43,006 nucleotides of DNA from Actibacterium sp. (lineage in GTDB: Bacteria; Pseudomonadota; Alphaproteobacteria; Rhodobacterales; Rhodobacteraceae). The stretch spans positions 1 to 43,006 of the forward strand of contig JADQCB010000027.1 in the NCBI GenBank assembly GCA_016278325.1, in the 5' to 3' direction. Shown here piece by piece: positions 35,501 through 43,006 of this stretch. Position numbers and translations under genes: made by a program. Numbering within the stretch: the first letter of the stretch is position 1; every line of letters begins with the position of its first letter. Below the pieces are notes generated by a model that saw only the letters and a list, made by a program, of their open reading frames with translations, was not told the origin of the DNA and made no database searches.

Positions 35501-36247
35501 CTACCGCGCGAGCCAGCCACCATCGACGGGAATAATCGCCCCGTTCAGATATCGCGCCGCCGGTGACGCCAGAAACGCCGCCGCGCCGCCGATATCCTCG
35601 GGCGCGCCCCAGCGGCCGGCCGGAATACGCTCCAGAATCGCGTTGTAGCGTGCCGTGTCATTGCGCAGCGCCTGGGTGTTGTTGGTTTCGATATAGCCCG
35701 GCGCGATCGCGTTCACGTTGATTCCCTGCGCCGCCCATTCGTTGGCCAGCGCCCTGGTCAGCCCGGCGATCCCGTGCTTGGAGGCGGCATAGGACGGGAC
35801 ACGAATGCCGCCCTGGAAGGACAGGACCGAGGCGATGTTGATCACCGAACCGCCCGCGCCCCGCGCGATCAGCGCCCGGGCGAAGGCCTGGGTCAGGAAG
35901 AAGGCCGCCTTCAGGTTCACATCCATCACCGCGTCCCAGTCATCCTCGGAAAACGCGGTCGCGTCGGCACGCCGGATGATGCCGGCATTGTTGACCAGGA
36001 TGTCCACGGCGCCCAGCGTGTCAAAGCCCTGCGCCCCGGCCATCGGGTCGGAAAAATCCACCTGCCAGGCCTCCGCCTCGCCATCCTGCGCCGCGATCCG
36101 GGCCAGCGTGTCGGCCATGTCGGATCGGCCGGCGCAGATCACCGACGCCCCGCAGCGCGCCAGGCACAGCGCGATTGCCTGCCCGATCCCGGTATTCGCG
36201 CCGGTCACCAGCGCGCGCCTGCCTGCGAGCGAAAACAGCTTGTCCAT
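35501..36247 (-). CDS. short-chain dehydrogenase (KduD-like)
   Basis: NAD(P)-dependent SDR of 248 residues, similar over its length to 2-deoxy-D-gluconate 3-dehydrogenase/KduD. Seen: TGANTGIG (15-22), NNAG (86-89), catalytic Ser140, and Tyr153/Lys157 in YAASK; the C-terminal INVNAIAPGYIETNNT and PVDGGW are family-typical. GGGAG 7 bases before ATG 36245-36247 fixes the start. It ends 4 bases from the enolase-family stop (convergent) and is divergent from the kdgK-like gene with 119 bases between. Interconversion of keto-deoxy sugar acids in uronate or sugar-acid catabolism is the likely role. Confidence 0.88.
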   Translation of the reverse strand: MDKLFSLAGRRALVTGANTGIGQAIALCLARCGASVICAGRSDMADTLARIAAQDGEAEAWQVDFSDPMAGAQGFDTLGAVDILVNNAGIIRRADATAFSEDDWDAVMDVNLKAAFFLTQAFARALIARGAGGSVINIASVLSFQGGIRVPSYAASKHGIAGLTRALANEWAAQGINVNAIAPGYIETNNTQALRNDTARYNAILERIPAGRWGAPEDIGGAAAFLASPAARYLNGAIIPVDGGWLAR

Positions 36248-36366
36248 AGCGTGCTCCCTTGGTTTCATCGCGTCCAAACCTAACGATCCCGTGGACGGAT
36301 TGCACAGTTTTCCGGTGCATCCCGGGCCACGATTCCGTAGGAAGGCGGAAACGGAAAGAGGCAGAT

Positions 36367-37299
36367 ATGCGCGATCGTGAGAAGACCTTCCTGACCATCG
36401 GCGAATGCATGGTCGAACTGGCACCGCTTTCGGGCGATGACTATCGCGCAGGCTTCGCCGGTGACACGTTCAACTCTGCCTGGTATGCGCGGCGGCTTTT
36501 ACCCGAGGGTTTCGATGTCGCCTATGGGACATGCGTCGGTGACGATGCGATCTCGGGGCGAATGCTGGATTTCATGGTGCAGGCCGGGATCGACATCTCG
36601 ACCGTTCGGCGCCTGCCCGGGCGCACCGTGGGCCTTTACATGATCCAGCTCGATAACGGCGAGCGCAGCTTTTCCTACTGGCGCGGACAATCGGCAGCGC
36701 GAAGCCTGGGCGAGGATCCCACCTGGCTGGCGCAGATCACGGCAAGTGCCGGAACGATCCTGTTTTCCGGGATCACCCTCGCGATCCTGCCCGAACAGGG
36801 CCGGCGAAACCTTCTCGATGCCCTCGCCAGCGCCCGTGCGGGCGGCGCCACCGTGGCCTTCGATCCCAACCTGCGCCCGCGGCTCTGGCCCGACACGGCC
36901 GCGATGCGCGCCGCGATCATGCAAGCCGCCGCGGTGGCCGACATCACCTTGCCCTCCTTCGACGAAGAGGCGCTGCATTTCGGCGATGCCGACCCGGCGG
37001 CCACGATCGCGCGATACCGCGATGCCGGCATTGCAACGGTCGTCGTGAAGAACGGGGAGGACGAGCTCCATGTCGGGGCCACCGATGCGCCGGTCCGCGG
37101 TTTCAGGCCCGACAAGGCGCCACAGATCACGGACACGACCGCGGCCGGCGACAGTTTCAATGCCGGGTTTCTGACCGCGCGGATGCAAGGGCGCACGCTT
37201 GACGATTCGGTCCGGGCGGGCATGGATCTGGCCGCCCGCGTGGTGCAGGCCAGGGGCGCGCTTGTCGAGTCGGCCCTTGCGGCATCGCGCCGGGGATGA
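36367..37299 (+). CDS. kdgK: 2-keto-3-deoxygluconate kinase-like PfkB kinase
   Basis: Ribokinase-family sugar kinase of 310 residues, predicted to turn 2-keto-3-deoxygluconate into KDPG for the Entner-Doudoroff aldolase. Seen: an N-terminal GECMVEL, AGDTFN (31-36), FSYWRGQSAAR as in KdgK, FDPNLRPRLW (165-174), and the C-terminal signature DTTAAGDSFNAGF with catalytic Asp262. GAGG 6 bases upstream supports ATG 36367. It is divergent from the KduD-like gene. The following 130 bases (37300-37429) hold no gene. Confidence 0.88.
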   Translation: MRDREKTFLTIGECMVELAPLSGDDYRAGFAGDTFNSAWYARRLLPEGFDVAYGTCVGDDAISGRMLDFMVQAGIDISTVRRLPGRTVGLYMIQLDNGERSFSYWRGQSAARSLGEDPTWLAQITASAGTILFSGITLAILPEQGRRNLLDALASARAGGATVAFDPNLRPRLWPDTAAMRAAIMQAAAVADITLPSFDEEALHFGDADPAATIARYRDAGIATVVVKNGEDELHVGATDAPVRGFRPDKAPQITDTTAAGDSFNAGFLTARMQGRTLDDSVRAGMDLAARVVQARGALVESALAASRRG

Positions 37300-37429
37300 C
37301 CCCCGTTCCCCGGCCTGTACCGGGCTCAGCTGCGCGAACCGGTTGCTGGCCGGAAAGCCCCTTTGACCGTTCAGACGGATCCGACAGGTTCGGCGACGGC
37401 GGTTCCGGGTGCGAAGCGGCCAGAAATCG

Positions 37430-38941
37430 TCATGCGGCCGACCTGCGCTTCCGGAAAAGGATCAGATACACGAACAGCGCCGTCAGAAGCAGGAACACGA
37501 GGCTGTCGATGTTGGTCAGGAAAATCATCGGGTTGCCATCGTTCAGTGAAAGAGACCGCCTGAGATACTGTTCGAGATCCGGCCCGAGGATGAAACCCAG
37601 CAGCAGCGAGACGGTCGAATAGTTCTGCTTGCGCATGAAATAGGCCAGCACACCGAAGATCAGTGCCAGGAACATCTGGAAGATCGAGTAGGTTGCGACG
37701 TAGCTGCCCACCAGCGCGACAACTGCGATGGAACTGTACAAGAGCCCCTTCGGAATCGAGACGATACGCACGAAATAGGGCCCGAACAGGAACAGCGTCA
37801 GGGGGATCAGGATCAGCGCGCTCACGAACAGCGATGCGAACATCGGTGCCAGCAGGTCGGCTTGTTGCTCAAGCAGGCGCGGCCCGGGCTGCAGGCCGTT
37901 AATCACCAGCACGCCAAGCACGATGGCGGTGGTCGGATCGCCCGGAATGCCGAACATCAGCATGGGCACGAAGGCCCCGCCGCACATTGCATTGTTGGCC
38001 GATTCCGCCGCCGCGATTCCTTCGCGTGAGCCATGGCCGTATTCCTCGGGTTTGCGCGAGCTGCTCTTGGCTGCGGCGTAGGAGACGAAAGCCGCCATCG
38101 AGCCCCCTGCCCCCGGCAGGATACCTGTCCCGTAGCCGATGACGGCCCCCTTGATATAGGTCAGCCACCCGATTTCCCGGATCTCGGAGAGCGACGGAAT
38201 GAAATCGCGCCTGCGGATCTTGACGTCCCTGGCCCGGGCGAGATCGGCATCGAACGAGCTGTTCCAGTTCTGCGCCTGGATCAGCACCTCGCTTAATGCG
38301 AAGGCACCGATCACTATCGGCATGATGTCGATCCCCTCCACCAACGTCTCGGTTCCGAAGTTGAAACGCGGGATCGGCTGCAACACGTCAATGCCGATGG
38401 TCGCGAGCATGATGCCCAGCAACGTCGCCACCACGCCTTTCGCGATGGCGCCCTTGTCGACGATGATGATCACGACGAGCGCGAACAGGACCAGAGAAAA
38501 TTTCCCGGGCGTTCGGACCATCAGGGAAAGTTCCGCTGCGAGCGGCATGAACCCCATCAGCAGGATCGCACCGATGCTTCCCCCGATCATCGAGCCGAGC
38601 GCGGCATGGCCAAGCGCGTTGGCGCCCTTTCCCTTGCGCATCAGCGGATAACCCTCGATCGCTGTCATCATCGACGAGGGCGCACCGGGGATGTTGATCG
38701 TGGTGGCGGTAATGCTTCCGGAATACATGCCTGCCATGAAGATTGCCGCGCTCATCACCAGCGCGGGAATCACGTCGATCGTATAGGTCATCGGAAGCAA
38801 CAGCGCGATCGCCAGGACCGATGTGAGCCCCGGCATCGCGCCGAAGAAGGTGCCGATCAGAAAGCCCGCGACCAGAAAACCGATCACGCTCGGATCTGCA
38901 AGCGCAAGAAACCCATGTGCGAAGGTCAGAAACGTGTCCAT
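37430..38941 (-). CDS. tctA: tripartite tricarboxylate transporter large permease (TctA)
   Basis: Large inner-membrane subunit of a TctCBA importer, 503 residues with about 11-12 membrane helices. The two family glycine/proline motifs are clear: GTFFGAMPGLTSV at about 31-43 and GYGTGILPGAGGSMAAF in the second half. It uses an ion gradient and the periplasmic TctC protein to import a carboxylate. Its ATG overlaps the TctB stop (TGATG), and it is the last of tctC-tctB-tctA. The C-terminus ends in a basic tail (FRKRRS). Confidence 0.93.
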   Translation of the reverse strand: MDTFLTFAHGFLALADPSVIGFLVAGFLIGTFFGAMPGLTSVLAIALLLPMTYTIDVIPALVMSAAIFMAGMYSGSITATTINIPGAPSSMMTAIEGYPLMRKGKGANALGHAALGSMIGGSIGAILLMGFMPLAAELSLMVRTPGKFSLVLFALVVIIIVDKGAIAKGVVATLLGIMLATIGIDVLQPIPRFNFGTETLVEGIDIMPIVIGAFALSEVLIQAQNWNSSFDADLARARDVKIRRRDFIPSLSEIREIGWLTYIKGAVIGYGTGILPGAGGSMAAFVSYAAAKSSSRKPEEYGHGSREGIAAAESANNAMCGGAFVPMLMFGIPGDPTTAIVLGVLVINGLQPGPRLLEQQADLLAPMFASLFVSALILIPLTLFLFGPYFVRIVSIPKGLLYSSIAVVALVGSYVATYSIFQMFLALIFGVLAYFMRKQNYSTVSLLLGFILGPDLEQYLRRSLSLNDGNPMIFLTNIDSLVFLLLTALFVYLILFRKRRSAA

Positions 38942-39414
38942 CAGCCAAGACCTCCGGGAAGCGGCGGAAGGCGGACCCCGAAGACGCCCGCGAAGAGACC
39001 ATAGAAGGCGACGGCGACCAGGATCACATAGACTGCGAAAAAATGCGGGCGACGGATCTCGAACTGGAAAACGCCGAACAGCACCGCGACATAGAGCGCG
39101 GTGTCGATCCAGTAGCCAAGCGGTCGGAACAGGAAGATGTACCCGGCCGTGGCCAGCACCACCAGGGCGGGCCGGATAACAGCGCCGCGGGGTTCGGATG
39201 CGCTGTCATCGCGCAGTTCGCCATACACCACCACCACAAGTGCGACATACATGCAGAGCGACACGAGGATCGGAACGGTCCGCGGCCCGATTCCCGCGCC
39301 GCTGCTGAACTGGCTTTCGATATTGAGAGCCGCCGAAAGGTAAACCGTGTTGAGCGCTATGAGCAGGATGGGCAGCACGAGCCCCGTTCTTGCAAAGCGT
39401 CCGCCTCTGATCAT
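38941..39414 (-). CDS. tctB: tripartite tricarboxylate transporter small permease (TctB)
   Basis: Small membrane subunit, 157 residues with four predicted helices, the usual TctB size. The sequence is only weakly conserved in this family; position between tctC and tctA and the helix pattern decide the call. The start at 39412-39414 has AGGGG about 8 bases upstream; a longer open frame upstream overlaps nothing useful and is rejected. Confidence 0.88.
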   Translation of the reverse strand: MIRGGRFARTGLVLPILLIALNTVYLSAALNIESQFSSGAGIGPRTVPILVSLCMYVALVVVVYGELRDDSASEPRGAVIRPALVVLATAGYIFLFRPLGYWIDTALYVAVLFGVFQFEIRRPHFFAVYVILVAVAFYGLFAGVFGVRLPPLPGGLG

Positions 39415-39503
39415 CGTCTGGCCCCTCTGAAATCGTGAAAACGGTTCGGCAGGCGGCGCCGGGCGTTTCCCCCGGCGCCGCACGACACGCATTCAGCTGC
39501 GGA

Positions 39504-40481
39504 TTATTCCTTGAGGATTCCCGCTTCCTTGAGCGCGTCCATCTTGTCGAACAGGGCTGCGGCCGTTTTGTCGGCCCACTCGGTCACCTCGTCAGTGCCG
39601 AGCCAGCTCGGCGTGACGCCGACTTCCTTGACCCAGTTCTGGAATTCCTCGCTCTCATAGGCGGCCTTGTAGGCGTTCTCGAGCGTCGAGATGGCCTCTT
39701 CCGGTGTCCCGGCCGGCGCGGCGAAGACGACGAAGCTGCCATTCTGCAGGTCCACGCCCTCGTCGGGCGCGATCGGCACGTCGTAGGTCGGGTTCGGCGC
39801 ATCCGCAAACTCCACCAGCCCGCGCACGGTGCCATCCTGGATCAGGTTGGCAAAATCGCCGAGGCTGGTAAGCGCCACGTCGACCTCGTCCGACAGGATC
39901 GCCTCTTTTTGCGGGGCGGCGCCGCCGGGATAGGACACGATCTTGAACTCGGTGTCGGTGAGATCCTGAAGCTGCAGAAGCGTCAGGTGCACCCGGCCGC
40001 CGAGATTCTGCACCGCCACGCGGACCTGTCCCGGATTCTCCTTGGCGGCCTCGATGAGATCCTGAAGCGACTGATAGCCGGAATCGGCATCGACGATGAT
40101 CGCATCGGGCTCGCTCGTGATTCGGGCGATAAGCTTCAGCTTGTCCATGCTGTAGCTGGGCAGCATGCCCTGATAGGGGACCGTGACGATGCTGTCATAG
40201 GTCAGCGCGCCGATCGTATAGCCGTCAGGACGCGCGCTCATCACCTGGCCGATGCCGGTGGCGCTGACGCCGCCCTCGATATTCTCGACATACATGTCGG
40301 CGCCTTCGAGCTCCTGCTCGGCAATGTTGGTGATCTTGCGCACGATGCCGTCGGTGCCGCCGCCGGCGCCCCAGGGCACGATCACGCGGATGTCGCGCTC
40401 GGGGTATTCGGCCCAGGCCGAAACCGGGCCGAGAACGGCTGCAAGCGCAGTAACCGCGCAGAGAACTGTACGTCTGTTCAT
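39504..40481 (-). CDS. tctC: tripartite tricarboxylate transporter binding protein (TctC)
   Basis: Periplasmic binding protein of the Bug/TctC family, 325 residues. The Sec signal peptide runs to about residue 24 (LGPVSAWA, then EYPERDI). VIVPWGAGGGTDGIVR just after it is the hallmark Bug motif, and GARP-type ligand loops follow. A GGAGG-type site precedes the ATG. It is the first gene of tctCBA. The ligand is probably a carboxylate degraded by the nearby DapA-family enzyme; no residue identifies it. Confidence 0.92.
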   Translation of the reverse strand: MNRRTVLCAVTALAAVLGPVSAWAEYPERDIRVIVPWGAGGGTDGIVRKITNIAEQELEGADMYVENIEGGVSATGIGQVMSARPDGYTIGALTYDSIVTVPYQGMLPSYSMDKLKLIARITSEPDAIIVDADSGYQSLQDLIEAAKENPGQVRVAVQNLGGRVHLTLLQLQDLTDTEFKIVSYPGGAAPQKEAILSDEVDVALTSLGDFANLIQDGTVRGLVEFADAPNPTYDVPIAPDEGVDLQNGSFVVFAAPAGTPEEAISTLENAYKAAYESEEFQNWVKEVGVTPSWLGTDEVTEWADKTAAALFDKMDALKEAGILKE

Positions 40482-40592
40482 TTCAATTCCTCCTTACATT
40501 TGCGGCGGCCCAATCCGTTTCCGGGGCGCCGCCCTCCCGCTGCCGGAGATCCCGGCGGTCTTCTGAGTTCCACCGGTTGCTTCTCCATCAAC

Positions 40593-40610
40593 TGATACAT
40601 TACTATATGA
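40593..40610 (+). promoter_or_regulatory. candidate GntR site in the tctC/NIPSNAP divergent promoter
   Basis: TGATACATTACTATAT lies in an AT-rich stretch of the 208-base divergent region. A similar string, TGATATGCATTAATAT, occurs on the minus strand at 42796-42811 beside the GntR gene; both share TGATA and CATTAnTAT. A common regulator, probably that GntR protein, is inferred. Confidence 0.35.
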
Positions 40611-40689
40611 ATTGAGGCTCTACTGACAAGGCCGTTCACCCGGCGGCTATCCGGCGACACTCAACCCCTTGATGAACTGGGAGGACTCA

Positions 40690-41007
40690 ATGATCTGGGA
40701 CCATCGCGTCTACACCTGCCGGCCCGGCACGATCAAAAAGCATATGAAACTCTATGAAAAACATGGCTGGGAGATTCAGAGCAGGCATCTCGGCGATCCC
40801 GTGATCTACGGACAGGTCGAAACCGGCAACGTGAATTCTTACGTTCACGTCTGGCAGTTCGAGGATGCCGCCCACCGTGCCGCCTGCCGCAAGGCATTGC
40901 AGGAAGACGAACATTGGCAAGCCTATCTGGAGATGAGCGCCGAGGCCGGCTATCTGGTCTCACAGGTGAACCAGATCCTGGTTCCCGCCCCCTTCTTCAA
41001 GCGCTGA
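40690..41007 (+). CDS. NIPSNAP-family protein
   Basis: A 105-residue single ferredoxin-like (dimeric alpha-beta barrel) domain of the NIPSNAP family, starting MIWDHRVYTCRPGT and with the conserved VHVWQFEDAAHRAACRKAL mid-segment. No biochemical activity is established for bacterial members; they recur in catabolic clusters. GGAGGA 6 bases before ATG 40690 fixes the start. It is divergent from tctC, and its last 11 bases overlap the convergent end of the DapA-family gene, so it probably works in the same pathway, perhaps as a small isomerase or lyase. Confidence 0.8.
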   Translation: MIWDHRVYTCRPGTIKKHMKLYEKHGWEIQSRHLGDPVIYGQVETGNVNSYVHVWQFEDAAHRAACRKALQEDEHWQAYLEMSAEAGYLVSQVNQILVPAPFFKR

Positions 41008-41914
41008 CGGTCGAAAGCGTTTCAATCCGGCGGTTCATGTGGCTCAGGATCATGTCGAGCTCGGCGAGGTCGGTTTCGTCGAGCGTCGGGCCCGGCCGGC
41101 GCAGCGCGGCGCAGTCGATCGCTCCGCGCCGGCGCAGCGATTCCTTGCGAAGTGCAATCCCCCATTCGCCTTGCGCCTCGTGCCTGAGCAGCGGCAGGAA
41201 ACCGTTGAAAAGATCGTGAGCGCCCCCGATATCGCCGTCGACCATCCTGGAGTGCACGCCTGAAAGCATCTCGGGATAAGAGAAACCGGCCATCGGACCA
41301 TCGGCGCCACGGGCGATTTCCTGCGGCAGGTAGAGCCCATTGTTGCCGGTGAGGATTCGCACCTCGCGCGGTTGCTCGGCCCGCAGGCGGCTGATTTTCC
41401 CGAGGCTCGGCAGATCCTCTTCCTTGATCACCTGGATCATCGGGAAAGCATCGAGCAAACGGCATATTGCCGGGACCGACATCTTTACGCCCGATGCGGC
41501 CGGGAAATCCTGCAGCGTCACCGGCACCTCTCCGATCCGTTCGAAAACCGCTTCGAAGTATCGCATCAGATCCTCGTCGGTTCGGACCGATCCCGGCGGA
41601 CAGATCATCACACCGTCGGCGCCTTCCGCCATCACCTGGTGCGTGACCTCGACGAGCACCGCGAGGCTCGCCGATGAGACCCCCACGATGATGCGCCGGT
41701 CGCCCGAGGCGGCGACATAACGCGATGCCACCGCGACAGCCTCGTCCGGCGTCAGCTTGCCCGCTTCGCCGCTCACCCCGAGAACCGTCAGCCCGCGCGC
41801 ACCGTGCCGATAGTAGAACGTCGAGAGACTGTCGATGCTTTCGAAATCCACGGCTCCGTCGGCACGGAACGGGGTCTGCGCCACGACATGAAGGCCGACA
41901 CAATCACGCAGCAT
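40997..41914 (-). CDS. DapA-family (dihydrodipicolinate synthase-like) lyase lacking the usual Tyr
   Basis: Class I aldolase/dehydratase of 305 residues in the DHDPS/NAL family. The Schiff-base Lys164 is present (VIKEE) and the carboxylate loop reads GVSGE at 46-50. The conserved L-Y-N-V-P segment reads L-Q-D-F-P, placing Gln135 where DHDPS has its catalytic Tyr133, so it is unlikely to be lysine-pathway DapA. Its context of tctCBA, a GntR/FCD regulator and an aldehyde-dehydrogenase-like fragment fits a sugar-acid dehydratase or keto-acid aldolase, as in 5-dehydro-4-deoxyglucarate or keto-deoxypentonate routes. Exact reaction unknown. It is followed on the same strand by no other gene. Confidence 0.87.
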   Translation of the reverse strand: MLRDCVGLHVVAQTPFRADGAVDFESIDSLSTFYYRHGARGLTVLGVSGEAGKLTPDEAVAVASRYVAASGDRRIIVGVSSASLAVLVEVTHQVMAEGADGVMICPPGSVRTDEDLMRYFEAVFERIGEVPVTLQDFPAASGVKMSVPAICRLLDAFPMIQVIKEEDLPSLGKISRLRAEQPREVRILTGNNGLYLPQEIARGADGPMAGFSYPEMLSGVHSRMVDGDIGGAHDLFNGFLPLLRHEAQGEWGIALRKESLRRRGAIDCAALRRPGPTLDETDLAELDMILSHMNRRIETLSTVSA

Positions 41915-41986
41915 ATCCTCTCCTTTCGTTTTGTTTCCGTGCGGTCAGGCGGCCCCGTTCCCGTGCCAAGCGAGAACGCGGATTGT

Positions 41987-42712
41987 TCAGACGAAGTATT
42001 CCTTGTGCTGGGCACGGAACTCCTCGACCCGCGACACCGTCTTGCTCAAATGATCCCGGATGGCCCCGACCGCGGCCGCCTGGTCGCGCGCGGCGATACT
42101 ATCGAGGATCGCCGTGTGCCCGGAGATGATATGTTGCAGCTTTTCGTCGGAAGGCGGTTGCAGCCGGCGCACCCGGTCCAGATGCCCTGACCGCGAAAGC
42201 GACAGCCGGTGCAGGTTGTATTGCCCCACGCCCTCGAAAAGGATCTGGTGGAAATATTCGTCGAGTTCCTGGAAGGCAGGGATTTTCGACCGATCCTCGG
42301 CCAGGGCCTTCTGAATGAGAACGACCGAGCGCGCGCGCGAAACGGTGTCACTGGAATCCTGTTCGGCGAGGCGCCGGACCACCTCGGTTTCGAGCGCGGT
42401 GCGCAGGAAATGCGCTTCGTAGATCTGCGGGATGTCGATCCGTGTCACGACAGTGCGTGATTGCGGATAGATCCGCACCAGCCCGTCCTGTTCCAGGCGC
42501 TGCATGGCATCGCGGATCGGTGTCTGGCTTACCTCGTAATGTTCGGCCAGCTCGGCCCGGAACAGGCTGGTGCCCGGTGGCAGTTCGAGGGAAAGGATTC
42601 GCTGGCGCAAATCCTCGTAGATGCGGCTCGACGCCGAGGGCCGGTCGCGTGGTTTATCGCGCCGAGCCATGTCGAGTGCCGCCTTCAGAGAGATATCCAT
42701 GCCTTCGCCCAT
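41987..42712 (-). CDS. GntR/FCD-family transcription regulator
   Basis: About 241 residues. The N-terminal winged helix has SRIYEDLRQRILSLELPPGTSLFRAELAEHYEVSQTPIRDAMQRLEQDG, the GntR recognition helix pattern, and the C-terminal all-helical FCD domain has Asp and His ligands (LDEYFHQIL, ISGHTAIL) that usually bind metal and a carboxylate effector. Starts at 42712 and 42700 are both possible; neither ribosome site is well spaced. It lies upstream of the DapA-family gene on the same strand (72 bases) and is divergent from the edge fragment, so it probably controls the tct/DapA set. Confidence 0.9.
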   Translation of the reverse strand: MGEGMDISLKAALDMARRDKPRDRPSASSRIYEDLRQRILSLELPPGTSLFRAELAEHYEVSQTPIRDAMQRLEQDGLVRIYPQSRTVVTRIDIPQIYEAHFLRTALETEVVRRLAEQDSSDTVSRARSVVLIQKALAEDRSKIPAFQELDEYFHQILFEGVGQYNLHRLSLSRSGHLDRVRRLQPPSDEKLQHIISGHTAILDSIAARDQAAAVGAIRDHLSKTVSRVEEFRAQHKEYFV

Positions 42713-42795
42713 ATCCTTCTCGGTTGGTGGCCTGTCCGCCCCTGTCGGTCTACCTACCAAAATATCCTGCCGGTTGACCCTCCCGACAAACTGAA

Positions 42796-42811
42796 ATATT
42801 AATGCATATCA
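42796..42811 (-). promoter_or_regulatory. second candidate GntR site
   Basis: On the minus strand this reads TGATATGCATTAATAT, similar to the element at 40593-40610 upstream of tctC. It lies between the divergent GntR gene and the edge gene. It covers an in-frame ATG at 42802, which makes the later ATG at 42895 the better start for that gene. Confidence 0.3.
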
Positions 42812-42894
42812 TTCGCCGCGCCAAGGGCGACGCCGCGACACCCCCGTCGCAAGGCACGCCTGCGCGCTCCGATGAGCCGAAGAAGGAATTCCAG

Positions 42895-43006
42895 ATGCGC
42901 GACAAAGCCACGTTCACCTCGCTGGGCAAACAGCCGATCGCGGGCGAATGGGTCGAGGTCTGCGACAGCATGGTGCATGGCGGCCCCTATCCGGCCAGCA
43001 CGAATT
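42895..43006 (+). pseudogene. aldehyde dehydrogenase-like fragment, cut by the window edge
   Basis: An open frame from ATG 42895 (AAGGA about 8 bases upstream) runs off the right edge after 37 codons. The first 20 residues resemble an aldehyde dehydrogenase N-terminus (GKQPIAGEWV). They are followed at once by EVCDSMVHGGPYPASTN, which matches the extreme C-terminal region of 2-oxoglutarate-semialdehyde-type dehydrogenases (HGGPYPAST before TSVGT). About 450 central residues, including the catalytic Cys and Glu, would be missing. An internal deletion, real or from assembly, is the simplest reading; a short unrelated protein cannot be excluded. Confidence 0.5.

Noticed and set aside
40997-41914. 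4-hydroxy-tetrahydrodipicolinate synthase (lysine biosynthesis) call
   Set aside because: The conserved catalytic Tyr is replaced by Gln and the context is catabolic transport, not lysine synthesis.
1-43006. CRISPR arrays, tRNA/rRNA genes, insertion sequences, phage or defence systems
   Set aside because: I looked for regular short repeats, tRNA-like cloverleaves, transposase motifs and terminal repeats and found none I could support.

Overview
The window is high-GC, densely coded DNA from a bacterial chromosome, most likely an alphaproteobacterium of the Rhodobacterales/Paracoccaceae type. That placement is inferred from gene content (a BhcC-like aldolase, DabAB, TctCBA and PotABCD-type transporters, a GH18-like/NodB/GT2 fusion), from many 4-base ATGA stop/start overlaps, and from an FNR/Dnr-type box. 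I see no rRNA, tRNA, CRISPR array, prophage or insertion sequence. Nearly all of it is metabolic and transport gene content in short operons, many with their own divergent regulator.

Layout. 1-5.3 kb: a P2-type, Ca2+-ATPase-like pump behind a near-consensus FNR box, then an OmpR/EnvZ-type two-component pair preceded by tandem operator-like repeats. 5.4-9.6 kb: 5-oxoprolinase genes pxpB-pxpC-pxpA on the minus strand, a lone PhnN-type kinase and a LysR regulator. 9.7-13.7 kb: dabB-dabA, an energy-coupled inorganic-carbon uptake system, divergent from that LysR gene. 13.8-15.5 kb: a 3-hydroxyaspartate aldolase (BhcC) homologue and a small coiled-coil stress-type protein.

15.6-24.5 kb is the most interesting region. 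It is one tight minus-strand operon of eight genes: two permeases, a Tat-type binding protein, an ATPase, a class III aminotransferase, a BKACE/DUF849 enzyme, a GNAT acetyltransferase and an acetylpolyamine-amidohydrolase/HDAC-fold deacetylase. A LysR gene is divergent across a palindrome. The four enzymes match, step for step, the aerobic beta-lysine route described biochemically in Pseudomonas: acetylation, transamination, acetyl-CoA-dependent cleavage, then deacetylation to 4-aminobutyrate. To my knowledge several of those steps have no assigned genes.

24.5-32.9 kb: an unassigned multi-span transporter, a disulfide-type lipoprotein, and a divergent exopolysaccharide pair (a GH18-like/NodB/GT2 fusion and a DUF3131 protein). 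33.0-37.3 kb: a sugar-acid module (class V aminotransferase-like protein, mandelate-racemase-type dehydratase, KduD-like dehydrogenase, KdgK-like kinase). 37.4-43.0 kb: tctC-tctB-tctA, a NIPSNAP protein, a DapA-family lyase lacking the usual Tyr, a GntR/FCD regulator, and at the right edge an aldehyde-dehydrogenase-like fragment that looks internally deleted.
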